The notes below the pieces were generated by a model. That model saw only the letters and a list, made by a program, of their open reading frames with translations. It made no database searches and had not been told where the DNA came from. Positions 46,632 through 58,148 of a stretch of DNA of 64,000 nucleotides are shown here, piece after piece (within the stretch, counting starts at the first letter, position 1; each line of letters opens with the position of its first letter). Location of the stretch: positions 38,687,198 to 38,751,197 of the forward strand of contig OY776119.1 of assembly GCA_963675135.1 (NCBI GenBank). The letters are read 5' to 3'. Origin of the DNA: Galeopsis tetrahit. Its lineage: Eukaryota; Streptophyta; Magnoliopsida; Lamiales; Lamiaceae. A program made the translations under genes and the position numbers.

Positions 46632-47226
46632 TGTGAAGAATAACAACAAGCCAAGCAAACAAAATGAAAGAGTATTAATTAGATTAGTTAAAGGAGTAGT
46701 TCATTTCTTTGAATTTCTTGAGTTTTATACTCATTTTCTTTGCGGGTTCTATGCTCGTGAGTTTCTATACTCAATCTAGTCTTTTCTCTTCATGTCTCAC
46801 GATTCTATCTTTCGTGTCTATCACGATTCTATCTTTACATTTTTTGGAATATTGGTGGAAGTCTCACCATTGAGTAGATGTGTGGGTTGCATCACTTGTC
46901 TACTCTCTACATCAATGTTCAAATGTTCAATTTGGTGTTGGATTCTATTCTCGAAGGCTACTCTTCATTGTTGATATCATTGCAACCACATCGTGCTACT
47001 TGTAATGGTTTGGAGTTTTTTTTTTTTTTTTTTTAAATAACAAGTTCAAGATGTGCTTGATTACCATCCATGCTCATCTTGTGGGAGGGTGTGAAGAATA
47101 ACAACAAGTCAAGACAACAAATGAAAGAGTATTAGTTAGATTAGTTAGAGGAGTAGTTCATTTGTTAGTTGTAACTTCTATTTTTGTAATTGTAACTTCT
47201 CTTTTGTAAATCTCCCTCTTCCTCTT

Positions 47227-48013
47227 TGTAAAGAATTCCAGTCAATTAGACGTCTCCAACCAAGTAGAAGACTTGAAGATATAAGAAATAACCAGCTACG
47301 ATAGTAATTCGAAAAGTAATCAACGAGACAAACAACACACAAAGGATTTAAGTGGTTCAATCAATGTGATCTACATCCACTAGACCAGACGAGTACTTCT
47401 TTGATTGATCAAGAATGTTTACACACTCATTCACTCGGAATAGGATATTTCCTCACTTCGCTCGTGACTCACACAACTCAAAGATTACAACCGTACTTGC
47501 ATAAAAAATTAACCTTTACAATGTACACATACAAGAGTATATAAAGACCAAATGTAGGTGCTGCTATTAGGAACTGTTGAGTAGTTAGAAACCGTTTGCA
47601 ACCGCTTGTAACAACCCATATGCTCTGTTATTGCCCAACTGAAATGGTAGTTATGCCCTCAAGTAGTTGTAACTGTAATACAGTTAGTTAAACTTACTAA
47701 CTTTCGTATCAGAAGACTAGTCCAGAAAAGATCAGATGACTTCTACTCATCTGATACCCAACTCTTATGTTCTGTGATCAAAAGCTGACTCTGCTGATAG
47801 ACTTCATACTCTACTGATCTGCTTTGCTGAAGTACTCTGCTTATGTACTCTGCTGATTTACTCTGTTGAAGTACTCTGTTGATCTGACCAAGTATGCTGA
47901 ACTCTAAGCATCACCTCCTCATTTGATTGAAACCTTCAACTCATCTGATTTCGGCCTAAGTCATCTTGTCTGATCCTATCAGCTGACTATGAGATTATGA
48001 GATAACACTCACA
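47227..48013 (-). repeat. 3' LTR of Tork-like copia (787 bp)
   Basis: Plus-strand text TGTAAAGAATTCC...AACACTCACA; the coding strand starts TGTGAGTGTT. It closely matches 52094-52903, with small indels that explain the 787 versus 810 bp lengths. Confidence 0.85.
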
Positions 48014-48182
48014 ATTCTCCACCTTTAGCTCAAAACTGAACTAATATCCACCAAAACAAAAAACAATAACACTATTCTCCTCAAAGAATAGCCTCCACCA
48101 CTGCTCCTCTGCCACAGGATCACCAGCCTTCTCCTTTGAGGAATTAATGCTGTCCAATAAGTCTAAGACACAAGCCAAACTT

Positions 48183-51100
48183 CTATTTTGGCAATGCCTT
48201 AGTGAACGCATCAGCAGGGTTCTCCTCTGTAGCAATCTTCACTACCTGGACCACCCCGTTCTCTACACTATCTCTTACAAAGTACAACTTCACATCTATA
48301 TGTTTAGTTCTCTCATGATACCCCTGATGCTTTGCAAGATGTATTGCACTTTGGTTATCACAGAAGACAGTCACACTTCTTTGTGAAACACCGAACTCTT
48401 TTAAAATCCCTCTAAGCCACATGCTTTCATTAACTGCTTCTGTTAGGGCTACGTACTCTGACTCTGTAGTAGATAATACAACTACGGACTGATGTATTGA
48501 CCTCCACGATATAGCTGTACCAAATAAGGTGAATACATACCCTGTTAAGGACTTTCTTGTGTCTACATTGGCTGCATAGTCGGCATCAACATAACCCACA
48601 AGTACTTCTGCCTCATCTGATATCTTCTAAAATTTCAGACCCTTCTCAACTGATCCCAGTACATATGCCATGACCCACTTAACTGTCTCCCAGCGACTTA
48701 AGCCTGGATCACTCATGTATCTGCTGATTCCACTCATTACATGAGTTAAATCTGGTCTACAACACACCATAGCGTACATTAAACTCCCCACTGCATTGGC
48801 ATAAGGAACCTTGCTCATTTGAGCTCTTTCTTGGTTGTTCTTAGGAAACATCTGATTGGATAGCTTCTGATGTTGGCCAATTGGTGTAGAAACTGATTTA
48901 GCTTGATTCATCCTGAATCTCTCTAACACCTTCCTCAGATAAGTAGGCTGACGCAGCTGAATTGCACCCTCAACTCTGCTGATCTCCATCCCAAGAATCA
49001 CTTTAGCTTCACCAAGATCTTTCATCTCAAACTCCCTTTTCAGAATCTCTTTCACCTGATTGATACTGTTAATAGAGTCCCCTGCTATTAACATATCATC
49101 TACATACAATAGAAGATAGGTAACTGAACTCCCAACTCGTCCGAAGTAAACACAAATGACATACAAGCTTCTTGCAAAACCAACTGAGTAAATGTGCTCA
49201 TCAAACCTTAAGTACCACTGTCTGGGGCTTTTTTTAAGGCCATAGAGTGATTTTCTGAGTAAACACACCTTATCTTATCCATCTTCTATGTCCAACCCTT
49301 CTGGTAGTTTCATGTAGATCTTCTCATCTAAAGTTCGGTGAAGAAATGTTGTGGTCACATCCATCTAATGCAGCTCCAGTTCTTACTGAGCAACCATAGC
49401 CAATAAGATTATGATGCTACAATGCTTTACAACAGGTGAGAAGATTTCATTAAAGTCAATACCCTATTTCTGTGTAAATCCTTTAGCTACAAGTCTTGCC
49501 TTGTACCTAATCTTGCCCACCTCTCTGAGCCTCCACCTTCTTCTTATAGATCCATTTGCACCCTACAAGCTTATTATTCTTTGGCCTCTCCACAATGTCC
49601 CAAGTCTGGTTCTTGTTAAGAGATAACAATTCTTCATCCATAGTAACTAGCCACTTCTCCTTATCATGGCAGCTGATGGCTTCTGTATAGATTTTAGGCT
49701 CCAGAGACTCCACCTCAAGGGCTGCACATAAAGCAAAAGATACTATGTCAGCTTGACCATACTCCTGAGGTGGGTGGACTTCTCTTCTGGTTCTATCCCT
49801 AGTCAACTGATAGTCATGAAGTTCATTATCACTATGAGTAGTCTCCTCCTCATTTGGATCAATATGATCTTCAGTTAGTCTTCTAGTGTCAACATGCTCC
49901 ACCTCAACCTGTGTCTCATCTGGTCTGTTGTCTACTACACTTGAACTTTCCTCTTCTTTCAGTGGCATTCTACTTTCATCAAAAGTTACATCTCTGCTGA
50001 TAATACACTTCTACATCCCAGCTTCAAGGCACCACAACCTATACCATTTCACTCCTGAAGGATACCCTACGAACACACATTTCAAGGCTCGAGGCTCAAG
50101 CTTATCTTGCTTGACATGGGCATATGCTAAACAACCATAAACTTTCAAATTCTTGTACTCAGCTGCATGGCCAGACCATAACTCTTATGGGGTTTTAAAT
50201 TGCACAGCTGAAGAAGGGCTTCTGTTTATCAAATAGGCTTCTATTGACACTGCTTCTCCCCAAAATACTTTACGCAATCCAGAGCTGCTCAACATACACC
50301 TGACTCTCTCAAATAAGGTTCATCCACTCACCTACTCCATTATGCTGAGGTGTACGTGGTACTATTCTGTGCCTCACTATTCCATTCTTCTTGCAGAAAA
50401 CATTGAACTCTTCTGATATGAACTCGAGCCCATTACCAGTCCTCAAATGTTTGACATGAGTTTCTTTCTAGAGACATTCTCAACCTCAGTGAGCCATTCT
50501 TTAGACTTTTCAAATGCTTCTGACTTGGATTTCAGGATAGTGATCCATTCCTTCCTAGAGTAGTCATCTATAATAGACATGAAGTATCTCCCACAACTTC
50601 TGGTCTGATTCCTAGCTAGCCCCCATAAATCGGAATGGACATAGTCCAAAATTCCTTTGGTAGAGTGTGAACTCTTCCCAAACTTCAATCTCTTGGATTT
50701 CCCAAGAATGCAGTGCTCACACAAATCAAGCTTTGTGATCTTGTCACCACCTCAAGTAGGCCCTTCTCTCCTACATGGCCTAGTCTTTTGTGCCACAACA
50801 TTCAGTTGTCTTGCACTTTTGCCATATCTGATCTACCAATCATTGTACCTCCCTTAAGAAAGTAGAGATCATTCATTCTCTCACCTTTCAGGACAGTAAG
50901 CTCCCCCTTTGAAACTCTGAGCTCTTCATCTTCTGACTGGAACTTATAGCCCAATGAATCCTACATTCTATGAGATATTAAATTTCTCTTGAGTTCAGGA
51001 ACATACCTGACCCTCTTGAGAATCCTCACTGCTCCATCATACATTTTCAAGCGTACTGTACCTTCACCTCTGACTTTGCAAGTGTGATCATTCCCTAACA

Positions 51101-52050
51101 ACACAGAACCTTCATTCTGATGCTTAAAATCATGAAACCAATCTCTTCTTGGGGTCATGTGGAAAGAACACCCTAAATCTAAAATCCAATCATGATGTTC
51201 TTCAGCGGAAGTGATGGAAAGTGATTGAGCTGACTCATAGCCCTTCTACTCCTTATCTTCTTGGGTTTGATTTGCCTGATTTTGATCAACAGGGTTCTTG
51301 GCACCAGATTTCCTCATAGTGCCCAGGTTTGTTGCAGTGGTGGCACACCACTTTCCCTTGATTTGGCACTGTTCATTTACCTTTATCAGCTACCTTGGGT
51401 TGACTAGACCCCTTCTTGGAGACAGACTTCTTCTATCCTCCATTGATTGCCAATCCTTCTCCACTGCTACTTTTGTCTTCTTGAGATGTCTTATTATGCA
51501 AGAGCTTGGACTTGACAGGCAAGATCACATCCTCGAATGTGATTGCCTCCTTTCTACCATACAAGATGGTGTCCTATAGGATTTCAAAGGACTTAGGAAG
51601 AGCACTCAACAAGATAAGAGCCTTATCCTCTTCTTCAAGCTTGACATCTAAATTCTACAGATCATCAAGTATCTTGTTGAACTCATCTAGCTGCTCCGTA
51701 ATAGGTTTGTCATCTCCCATTCTAAAGACATACAACTTCAGTTTCGAATAGAGTCGGTTAGCAAGAGTTTTCACCATATATAACTTTTCAAGCTTATCCC
51801 AAACCTCCTTCGTTGACTTTTCTTTAGCAACATCCCTCAAGACCTTATCTCCAATGTAGAGTAGGATCGTGTTTCGAGCTTTTTTTAGCAACTTGCTCCT
51901 TTCAGCCGCAACTGTTGTAGTTTCTTCGGATTCTTCGAGAGCCTCGAATAATCTATTTTGTTCAAGGAAGGCCTGCATCTTGACCTTCCACAGCCCAAAA
52001 TCTCTCGTGCCTGTAAACTTATCTATGTTGTACTTGGTAGAATTCCCCAT
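48183..52050 (-). pseudogene. Tork-like copia gag-pol
   Basis: Gag starts at 52050 (MGNSTKYNIDKFTG, DFGLWKVKMQAFL) and runs to 51655. The CCHC knuckle CHHCNKPGHYEEIWC lies near 51345-51301. The protease context HHDWILDLGCSFHMT (about 51200) has D-L-G instead of D-S-G. Integrase pieces: NLISHRM, CEHCILGKSKRLKF, YVHSDLWG, IDDYSRKEW. RT: 49968-49507 (WDIVERPKNNKLVGCKWIYKK) and 49268-48627 (CLLRKSLYGLKKSPRQWY, YVDDMLIAG). RNase H: 48599-48183 (GYVDADYAAN, STTESEYVAL, NPADAFTKALP). Many stops; not functional. Confidence 0.85.
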
Positions 52051-52075
52051 CTTAGATCTGCAGCTACTTCAGGTT

Positions 52076-52091
52076 CCCACAGACGGTGCCA
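52076..52091 (-). other. Primer-binding site, non-Met type
   Basis: TGGCACCGTCTGTGGG on the minus strand, two bases from the 5' LTR end (52094). This TGGC(A/G)CCGT type is used by other plant elements and differs from TGGTATCAGAGC in the neighbouring copia elements. Confidence 0.6.
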
Positions 52092-52093
52092 AT

Positions 52094-52903
52094 TGTTAAG
52101 AATTCCAGTCGATTAGACGTCTCCAACCAAGTAGAAGACTTGTAGATATAAGAAATAACCAACCAAGACAGTAATTCGAAAAGTAATCAACGAGACAAAT
52201 AACACACAAAGAATTTAAGTGGTGCGATCAATGTGATCTACATCCACTGGACCAGACGAGTACTTCTATGATTGATCAAGAATGTTTACACACTCATTCA
52301 CTTGGAATAGGATATTTCCTCACTTCGCTCGTGAACTCACACAACTCAAAGATTACAATCGTACTTGCATCCAAAATCAACCTTTACAATGTACACATAC
52401 AAGTGTATATAAAGACCAAAGGTAGTTGCTGCTGTTAGGAACTGTTGAGTAGTTAGCAACCGTTTGCAACCGTTTGCAACCGCTTGTAACAACCCATGTG
52501 CTATGTTATTGCCCAACGAAATGGTAGTTATGCCCTCAAGTAGTTGTAATTGTAATATAGTTAGTTAAATTTACTAACTTTCGTATCAGAAGACTTGTCC
52601 AGAAAAGATCAGATGACTTCTACTAATTTGATACCCAACTCTTCTGTTCTGTGATCAAAAGCTGACTCTGCTGTTAAACTTCATACTCTACTGATTTGCT
52701 CTGCTTATATACTCTTCTTTTGTACTCTACTGATTTACTCTACTAAACTACTCTGCTGATCTAACCAAGTGTGCTAAACTCTAAGCATCACCTCCTCATC
52801 TGATTGAAACCTTCATCTCATCTGATTTCGACCTAAGTCATCTTGTCTGATCCTATCAGCTGACTACATCAGCTGACTATGAGATTATGAGACAACACTC
52901 ACA
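52094..52903 (-). repeat. 5' LTR of Tork-like copia (810 bp)
   Basis: Plus-strand text TGTTAAGAATTCC...ACACTCACA; TSD CTCTT follows at 52904. It contains clustered CTCTGCTGA/CTGATCTG words shared with the left LTR. Confidence 0.85.
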
Positions 52904-52939
52904 CTCTTATATATAGTAGTTGTTATTCTTCACAATTTC

Positions 52940-53680
52940 TAGGCTGGCGATTTGACGAGGACGAACTAGATCGAGGGGGATTGCGACCAACCACGAGAGA
53001 GACGTAGGGCGGGTGGCGATCTGTGCTTCGAACCCCAAGAGAATATCATGAAATTCGTCGAATTTAACTACTGTCTCCCTCGCTTGGACTGCGTTCGCGA
53101 TTTCACAAAAGGAATCATCCAGTCCATTCAAGATCGCGAGGGTGAGGTCTACGTCGTCTGTTGTAACGCCAAGAAGGGTGAGTTCATCAACGGTTGTACG
53201 AATTCCGTTCAACAACTCAGTAACTGTCTTGGTTCCCTTAATAGGAGCGCGAATTATGTTCTTGAGGGCAAGAATTTGCCCCCTTGATGGGCGGCCTTAG
53301 ATATTTGCAAGGTTTTCCAAGCTTCTCTTGATATCTTGGCGGATGCGATGAAGGGGATGATTGTGGGTGATAGAGAGTTGATGATGGCGGAGAGAATCAA
53401 CTGATCTTGGCAAGACCATTTGAAGTGTTTGGGGTTGGATTTCTCCACCTCCGTGGTTGTTGCTGGAATAACAGGAGAGGGGCAAGGGAGAGAGCCATCA
53501 ACGTAACCGAAAAGGGCATAACCGGTTCGGAGAGTGCGAAATTGGTAGAGGTGAGTTTGAGGGGGGCTTGTGAAGAGGTGTTGAAGGCGATGAAGCCGCC
53601 GTCCGGGTTGGCCGGAGCAACCATGCTTGGATGGTGGTTTTGGCTTAGCAGTGTGCAGCAAAAAGAGGGATGGTTATGTG
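52940..53680 (-). pseudogene. copia VII gag (right part)
   Basis: The minus strand from ATGGCTCACACACATAACC (about 53690) gives a short frame, then gag motifs in several frames: WSCQDQLILSAIINSL, SREAWKTL, and 53215-52940 with GIRTTVDELTLLG, ILNGLDDSFCEIANAV, FDEFHDILLGFE. These match the UBN2/retrotran-gag style C-terminal domain. The gene is split by the small element at 52934 and continues at 46631. Frameshifts near 53280 and 53480. Confidence 0.7.
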
Positions 53681-53696
53681 TGTGAGCCATGTGGCT

Positions 53697-53883
53697 CAAT
53701 GATACCATATAGAGTGTATAAGAAAATATAAGTTTCATTGAATTAAATTGGAGCTTTACGTACAAGTGATATACAGACATACAACCATATATATATATAT
53801 TAGTTGAGATACATATCAATGTTTATATATTTGAGATACATAAACATATTAATAATAAATATATATGATTAATATTCCTAATA
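53697..53883 (-). repeat. Primer-binding site and presumed 5' LTR of copia VII
   Basis: The minus strand shows TGGTATCATTGAGCC just ahead of gag, preceded by AT-rich LTR-like text with a TA tract (53790-53801) that starts near TATTAGGAATATTAATCA. The outer boundary is set only by a typical LTR-start resemblance and by the CACTA-like sequence next to it. Confidence 0.45.
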
Positions 53884-53887
53884 GTGC

Positions 53888-54700
53888 ACTACGGAAAAAA
53901 AAGAGGTGGAAAACAATTGATTGGTTTTTATTTGTTTTTTAATTAGCTATGCTAGCTTAATTAATAGCTATTTTTGTTATTCTAGTTTGAGGCATCGCGA
54001 AATCTTTTGATTCATAACATTTTTCTAACTTTAATTACTCGATTTATTCGTTATTTAATTTTATGTTATGCATGTTTTGTTAATAAATTTATTAATGGAT
54101 TTGGCCATTTAAATAGATTTGTTAATTAATTCTATCTAGATTAATGTTGTAATCCGTAATTATTATAATTGTGGGATGATAATAGTAAATGCAAAGTGGT
54201 TATAAGTTTTTTTTTTTTTTGAATGGAAGTTAAATACCCATCCTTTTTTTTTCCCCTCCCCATGACTCGAACCCAGGACCTAAGGCCTAGGTAGTGGTGG
54301 TCTTTGAGGATAAATAAGATGAGCCTGTTTTATCAGCTGAGTTGGATAGATGATCATGTTTAGTAAAGTTGTCCAAACACAACAAAACAAAATATGACCC
54401 ATGTACCGAGGGAATTGGAGAGGGAAAAACCCTCGTTAATGAATTTTCCGAGGGAATTCCCGAGGGGAAGAGTCTCTCGACAAAATGTTTCATTTCCCTC
54501 GGGAATACCGAGTATTCATTTCCCTCGGCAATTTTTTCGAGGGAATTCCCTCGCCATTTCCCTCGGAAATACCGAGCATTGATTTCCCTCTGCAATTTTC
54601 CCGAGGGAATTCCCTCGCTAAATCCCAAAATGCGACATTTAAAATGGCAGCACATGGGTTTCGAACCCCCTCACCACTAGACCACAATATGGCCATTTAA
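53888..54700. mobile_element. CACTA-like sequence with subterminal repeats
   Basis: The left end CACTACGGAAAAAAAAGAGG has the CACTA terminal form. 54405-54625 is a dense set of direct and inverted CCGAGGGAATTCCCTCGG-type words (at least nine CCCTCGG/CGAGGGA cores), the kind of subterminal array bound by CACTA transposases. No CCGTAGTG right terminus was found, so the extent is a guess and the element may be truncated. No transposase frame. Confidence 0.35.
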
Positions 54701-55357
54701 TTCCCCCAGCTGACAGTTGCCCGTCCTTGCCCTTCTTTCCTTCTTCAACTTTCACAGCAAATTTATTCATTTTCTGAGACATTGTTGAAAGAAAGAAATC
54801 AAAATATACAGAGGAAAGTGTTATTCTAAACAAGAAATTTGAGGCAAGCCTTTTTTTTTTTTTTTTTTTAATATCAACGTCATGAATCTGTCGTGTGCAA
54901 AACTGAATTAAAGTCATTACATGAGCCACAATCATAAATGTGGGAAAGACAAAACAACCTTGTAAATACATAGGCAGAGAAATACTTCACTTTTTTTAAA
55001 TTATATAGTTGGGGAAACGGGAATAAAAACTTCTTGCTCAATAAATTTACCAGATTATCAAGTTTTCCCAAATTTGTTTCCCATAAGTAACTGATTAACA
55101 TCAAGAATCACAAATAACACAGAAATAAAAATAAACTACATGCTCATGGATGCTCGTATTGTCGTTAGGCCAGGAGCTATTTTCATTTATAGTTTGGAAG
55201 ACTTTAATATATATGTTATAATGATATCAAATTATCAATGGATAGAGACAACTTGAATCAATCAACACAAACAATCTTTCCAATCAAAACAATTGAAAGA
55301 CCTAATGGAACACAATAAGATTCAAATAGAAGCACAAAAATGATACTGAATCAGAAC
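54701..55357. other. Unassigned AT-rich sequence
   Basis: No gene seen. It contains a T run of about 19 near 54850. In minus-strand reading it lies downstream of the last GAPDH exon, where the next GAPDH intron and exon should be, but no further GAPDH coding sequence is recognisable. Confidence 0.4.
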
Positions 55358-55399
55358 CTTCAAGTGAGCAGCAGCCTATATCCTTATATGTGAAGACTC

Positions 55400-58148
55400 T
55401 GTTAAAGCCAAGAGAAAATTGGTAACCGCTTTCCATTGATTTAGAAAAGGAGCAGAAATGTTATATATTCTGTTCTCTGAAATACAGCAATTGTATTTAT
55501 ATATACAACCTAGCCCATGAATTATAAAGTGCTACTATTACTAATAAAAACGTGAATTGAGAATGACAACTTTTCTATATATCAACACCCCCCCTCAAGC
55601 TGGAGATAGGTAGGCTGCTATCAATCCCAGCTTGGAGAAAAACGAGCTAAAATGAGGGCCAGAAAGAATCTTCGTGAAGAAATCAGCAACCTGCAACTTA
55701 GAAGGAACAAAGATAGGAGCAATGAAACCCAACTTGTACTGATCCCGAACAATATGACAATCAATATCCAAGTGTTTAGTGCGTTCATGAAATACGGGAT
55801 TAGCTGTTATATGCAAAGCTGCTTGATTATCACACCGTAAAGGAATAGGAGAAGAGATAGAGACCCCAAAATCTCGCAATACGTAGCTGATCCATTGAAG
55901 TTCACAAACAGTAGATGCCATGGATCGATACTCTGCCTCGGCAGAAGACTTGGAAACAGTAGTTTGCTTTTTACTTCGCCAAGATATCAAAGCATTCCCT
56001 AGAAAAATGCAAAAACCAGTGATAGAACGACGCGTATCCTTGCATGCAGCCCAGTCTGCATCACAGTAACTATGAAGTGCCATAGAGCCAGAGGATGGAA
56101 AAAATAGACCCAGAGAAGGAGACCCCTTTAAATACTTGAGAACATGTAGAGCAGCATCCCAATGAGAAGTCTGTGGTGCATTCACAAATTGACTCAACTG
56201 TTGAACAGCATAAGTAACATCTGGTCTTGTCATATTTAAGTATAGAAGCCTCCCAACAAGTCTTCTATACTGCTCGGGATGAGATAGTGGCACACCATCA
56301 GAAGTTGTAAGGTGTAAGCCATGTGGTAACGGTGTGGAAACAGGTTTACAACCATGCAAACCAACATCTGACAAAATATCCAAGACATACTTCCTTTGGC
56401 ACAAATAAATTCCAGAATTTGTCCTACCAATTTCTATCCCCAAAAAATATTTAGCCAACTTCAAATCCTTAATAGTGAATTTTCTATCAAGAAAACGCTT
56501 GAGTTTATCAATCAGTTCATCACTCGAACCAGTTACCAAAATATCATCGACATATATTAACATAGCAAGAAAATGATCGTCAGTGTGCATAGTGAATAGG
56601 CAGTGATCAAATTTGGACTGAACCATACCAAATTGAGATAGGGTCAGACATAACTCATTATTCCATTCCCTTGAAGCCTGCTTCAAGCCATACAAGCTTC
56701 TCTTCAATCTACAAACCTCACCTTTGGCAGCTTTAGAATAACCAATGGGAGGAGCCATATACACCTCATCATTCAAATGTCCATGCAAAAAAGCATTGTT
56801 TACATCCAATTGATGTAAACTCCAACATTTCATGGAAGCAATAGCAATAAACAATCTCACAGTAACCAACTTTGCCACTGGTGAGAAAGACTCAAAATAG
56901 TCCACACCAGCAGTTTGATTGTACCCTTTAGCCACCAGTCTGGCCTTATACCTGTCAACGGTGCCATCCGCATGCCTTTTAATCTTATAAACCCATTTAC
57001 TCCCTATCACCTTCTTGCCCGGAGGAGGAACCACCAAATCCCAAGTATTGTTGTCTTCCAAAGCTTTCAGCTCAAGATTCATAGCCTCCACCCATTCTTT
57101 ACTCTGACTAGCCTGACCATAAAAGACAGGTTCCTTCTCAATAGATATATTTGCTAGAAAAGCAATATAAGACTGATCAGAAAAATCGGGACCAAAACGG
57201 GGAATCAAAGATAAAGGATATTTAAGTGATTGCTCATTTGTATTTGAATGCAATCCACAATCATAGTCCTTGTGCCAAGTAGGCTTGCTGCATGCTCTAG
57301 TGCTTCTTCTCAAACCAGCTTGAGCATCATCAACCACTGGTTGAATATTAAGAGGATCAATCACAGGCCTTCCATCTGTGCAATCAAGAGGATAATCCTC
57401 AAATCTGTATGGATCTGTAGCACCTCGAACTGATTGATGAAAATTAGGAGCCTCTTTAAGGTTATGGAAAGGAAATACATCTGCAAAAAATTGAACATCC
57501 CTGGAAACAAAAATGTCATCAGTCTCCATATCATACAACTTGTAGCCTTTCTTACCAATAACATAACCCAAAAATATGCATTTACGGGCCCTTGGGTCGA
57601 ACTTGGATCTGGAAGCCTGAATATTTGTGGCATAGGCTAGACAAACCAAAAGGTTGAAGCCTCTGATAATCTGGGACAGTCCCATTCAGAACCTCAAAAG
57701 GTGATTTCCACTTTAATAATGCAGTAGGCAACCTATTTATGATAAAAGTTGCTGTCAAAACAGCATGTGTCCAAAATTTTAAAGGCAATTGAGCTTGAAA
57801 CAACACTGATCTTGCCACTTCCAGAATATGTTTGTGCTTCCTCTCCACCACCCCATTTTGTTGGGGCGTGTAAGAGCAAGAAGTTTCATGTTTAATACCT
57901 TGACTCCTAAAAAAGGATTGTATTTCATTTCCCAAAAATTCTGACCCATTATCACTTCTGATAATTCTAACTTTCTTATCAAACTGTCTGTCAACCATGA
58001 GAATAAAATTTTGAAGAAGTTTTGACACGTCATTCTTGTGTGACATGAGAAATACCCATACACTCCTGCTGTAATCATTGGGGAAGATACTGATTTACTG
58101 AAGAAATTGTATACAAATTGAGAATGACAACTTTTCTATATATCAACA
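55400..58148 (-). mobile_element. Truncated copia VIII in the GAPDH exon, TSD GACTC
   Basis: 3' LTR 55400-55587 (188 bp; coding strand TGTTGATATATAG...CTTTAACA), polypurine tract GCTTGAGGGGGGG, pol on the minus strand, and a 5' LTR of which only the first 33 bp remain (58116-58148). TSD GACTC at 55395-55399 and 58149-58153. Gag, protease and the first half of integrase are deleted. The TSD lies inside the GAPDH exon, so the insertion came after the gene fragment was placed here. Confidence 0.9.
55595..58080 (-). pseudogene. copia VIII pol: integrase half, intact RT-RNase H frame
   Basis: 58080-57582 starts in the integrase core (DYSRSVWVFLMSHK, RSDNGSEFLG, YTPQQNGVVERKHK). One frameshift near 57660 moves to 57685-55595, a 696-codon frame without stops: FLGYVIGKKGYKLYD, linker, RT (KARLVAKGYNQTAGVDYFES, QLDVNNAFLHG, LYGLKQASREWN, IYVDDILVTGSS) and RNase H (SYCDADWAACKDTRRS, WRSKKQTTVSKSSAEAEYRS, ADFFTKIL). 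Catalytic YVDD is intact. Without gag and protease the copy cannot act on its own. Confidence 0.9.

Larger units (their letters stand above)
47227..52903 (-). mobile_element. Tnt1/Tork-like copia element (5.7 kb), TSD CTCTT
   Basis: LTRs at 47227-48013 and 52094-52903, TSD CTCTT at 47222-47226 and 52904-52908. The primer-binding site on the minus strand is TGGCACCGTCTGTGGG (52091-52076), not the tRNA-Met type of its neighbours. The polypurine tract AAAGGTGGAGAAT lies beside the left LTR. Gag, protease, integrase, RT and RNase H are recognisable but interrupted. It is inserted in the 3' LTR of the small element. Confidence 0.9.
46632..52934 (+). mobile_element. Small LTR element (about 621 bp without its insert), TSD ATTTC
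   Basis: The outer ends are TGTGAAGAATAACAAC (46632) and GTTGTTATTCTTCACA (ending 52934), perfect 16-bp inverted repeats, flanked by ATTTC at 46627-46631 and 52935-52939. A second TGTGAAGAATAACAAC at 47089-47105, directly after CTTGTGGGAGGG (polypurine tract), marks the start of the 3' LTR (about 163 bp when rejoined across the copia at 47227-52903). The internal region of 300 bp or so has no ORF and a run of about 18 T near 47017. Size and content fit a TRIM/SMART-like non-autonomous element. The 5' LTR matches the 3' LTR over its first 90 bp or so and then diverges. Confidence 0.7.

Noticed and set aside
54246..54295. tRNA-like B-box text (GACTCGAACCCAGGACC) near a T run, possible SINE or tRNA
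   Set aside because: No A box at the right distance, no cloverleaf and no TSD; a similar GGGTTTCGAACCCCC phrase at 54656 suggests common transposon-internal text.
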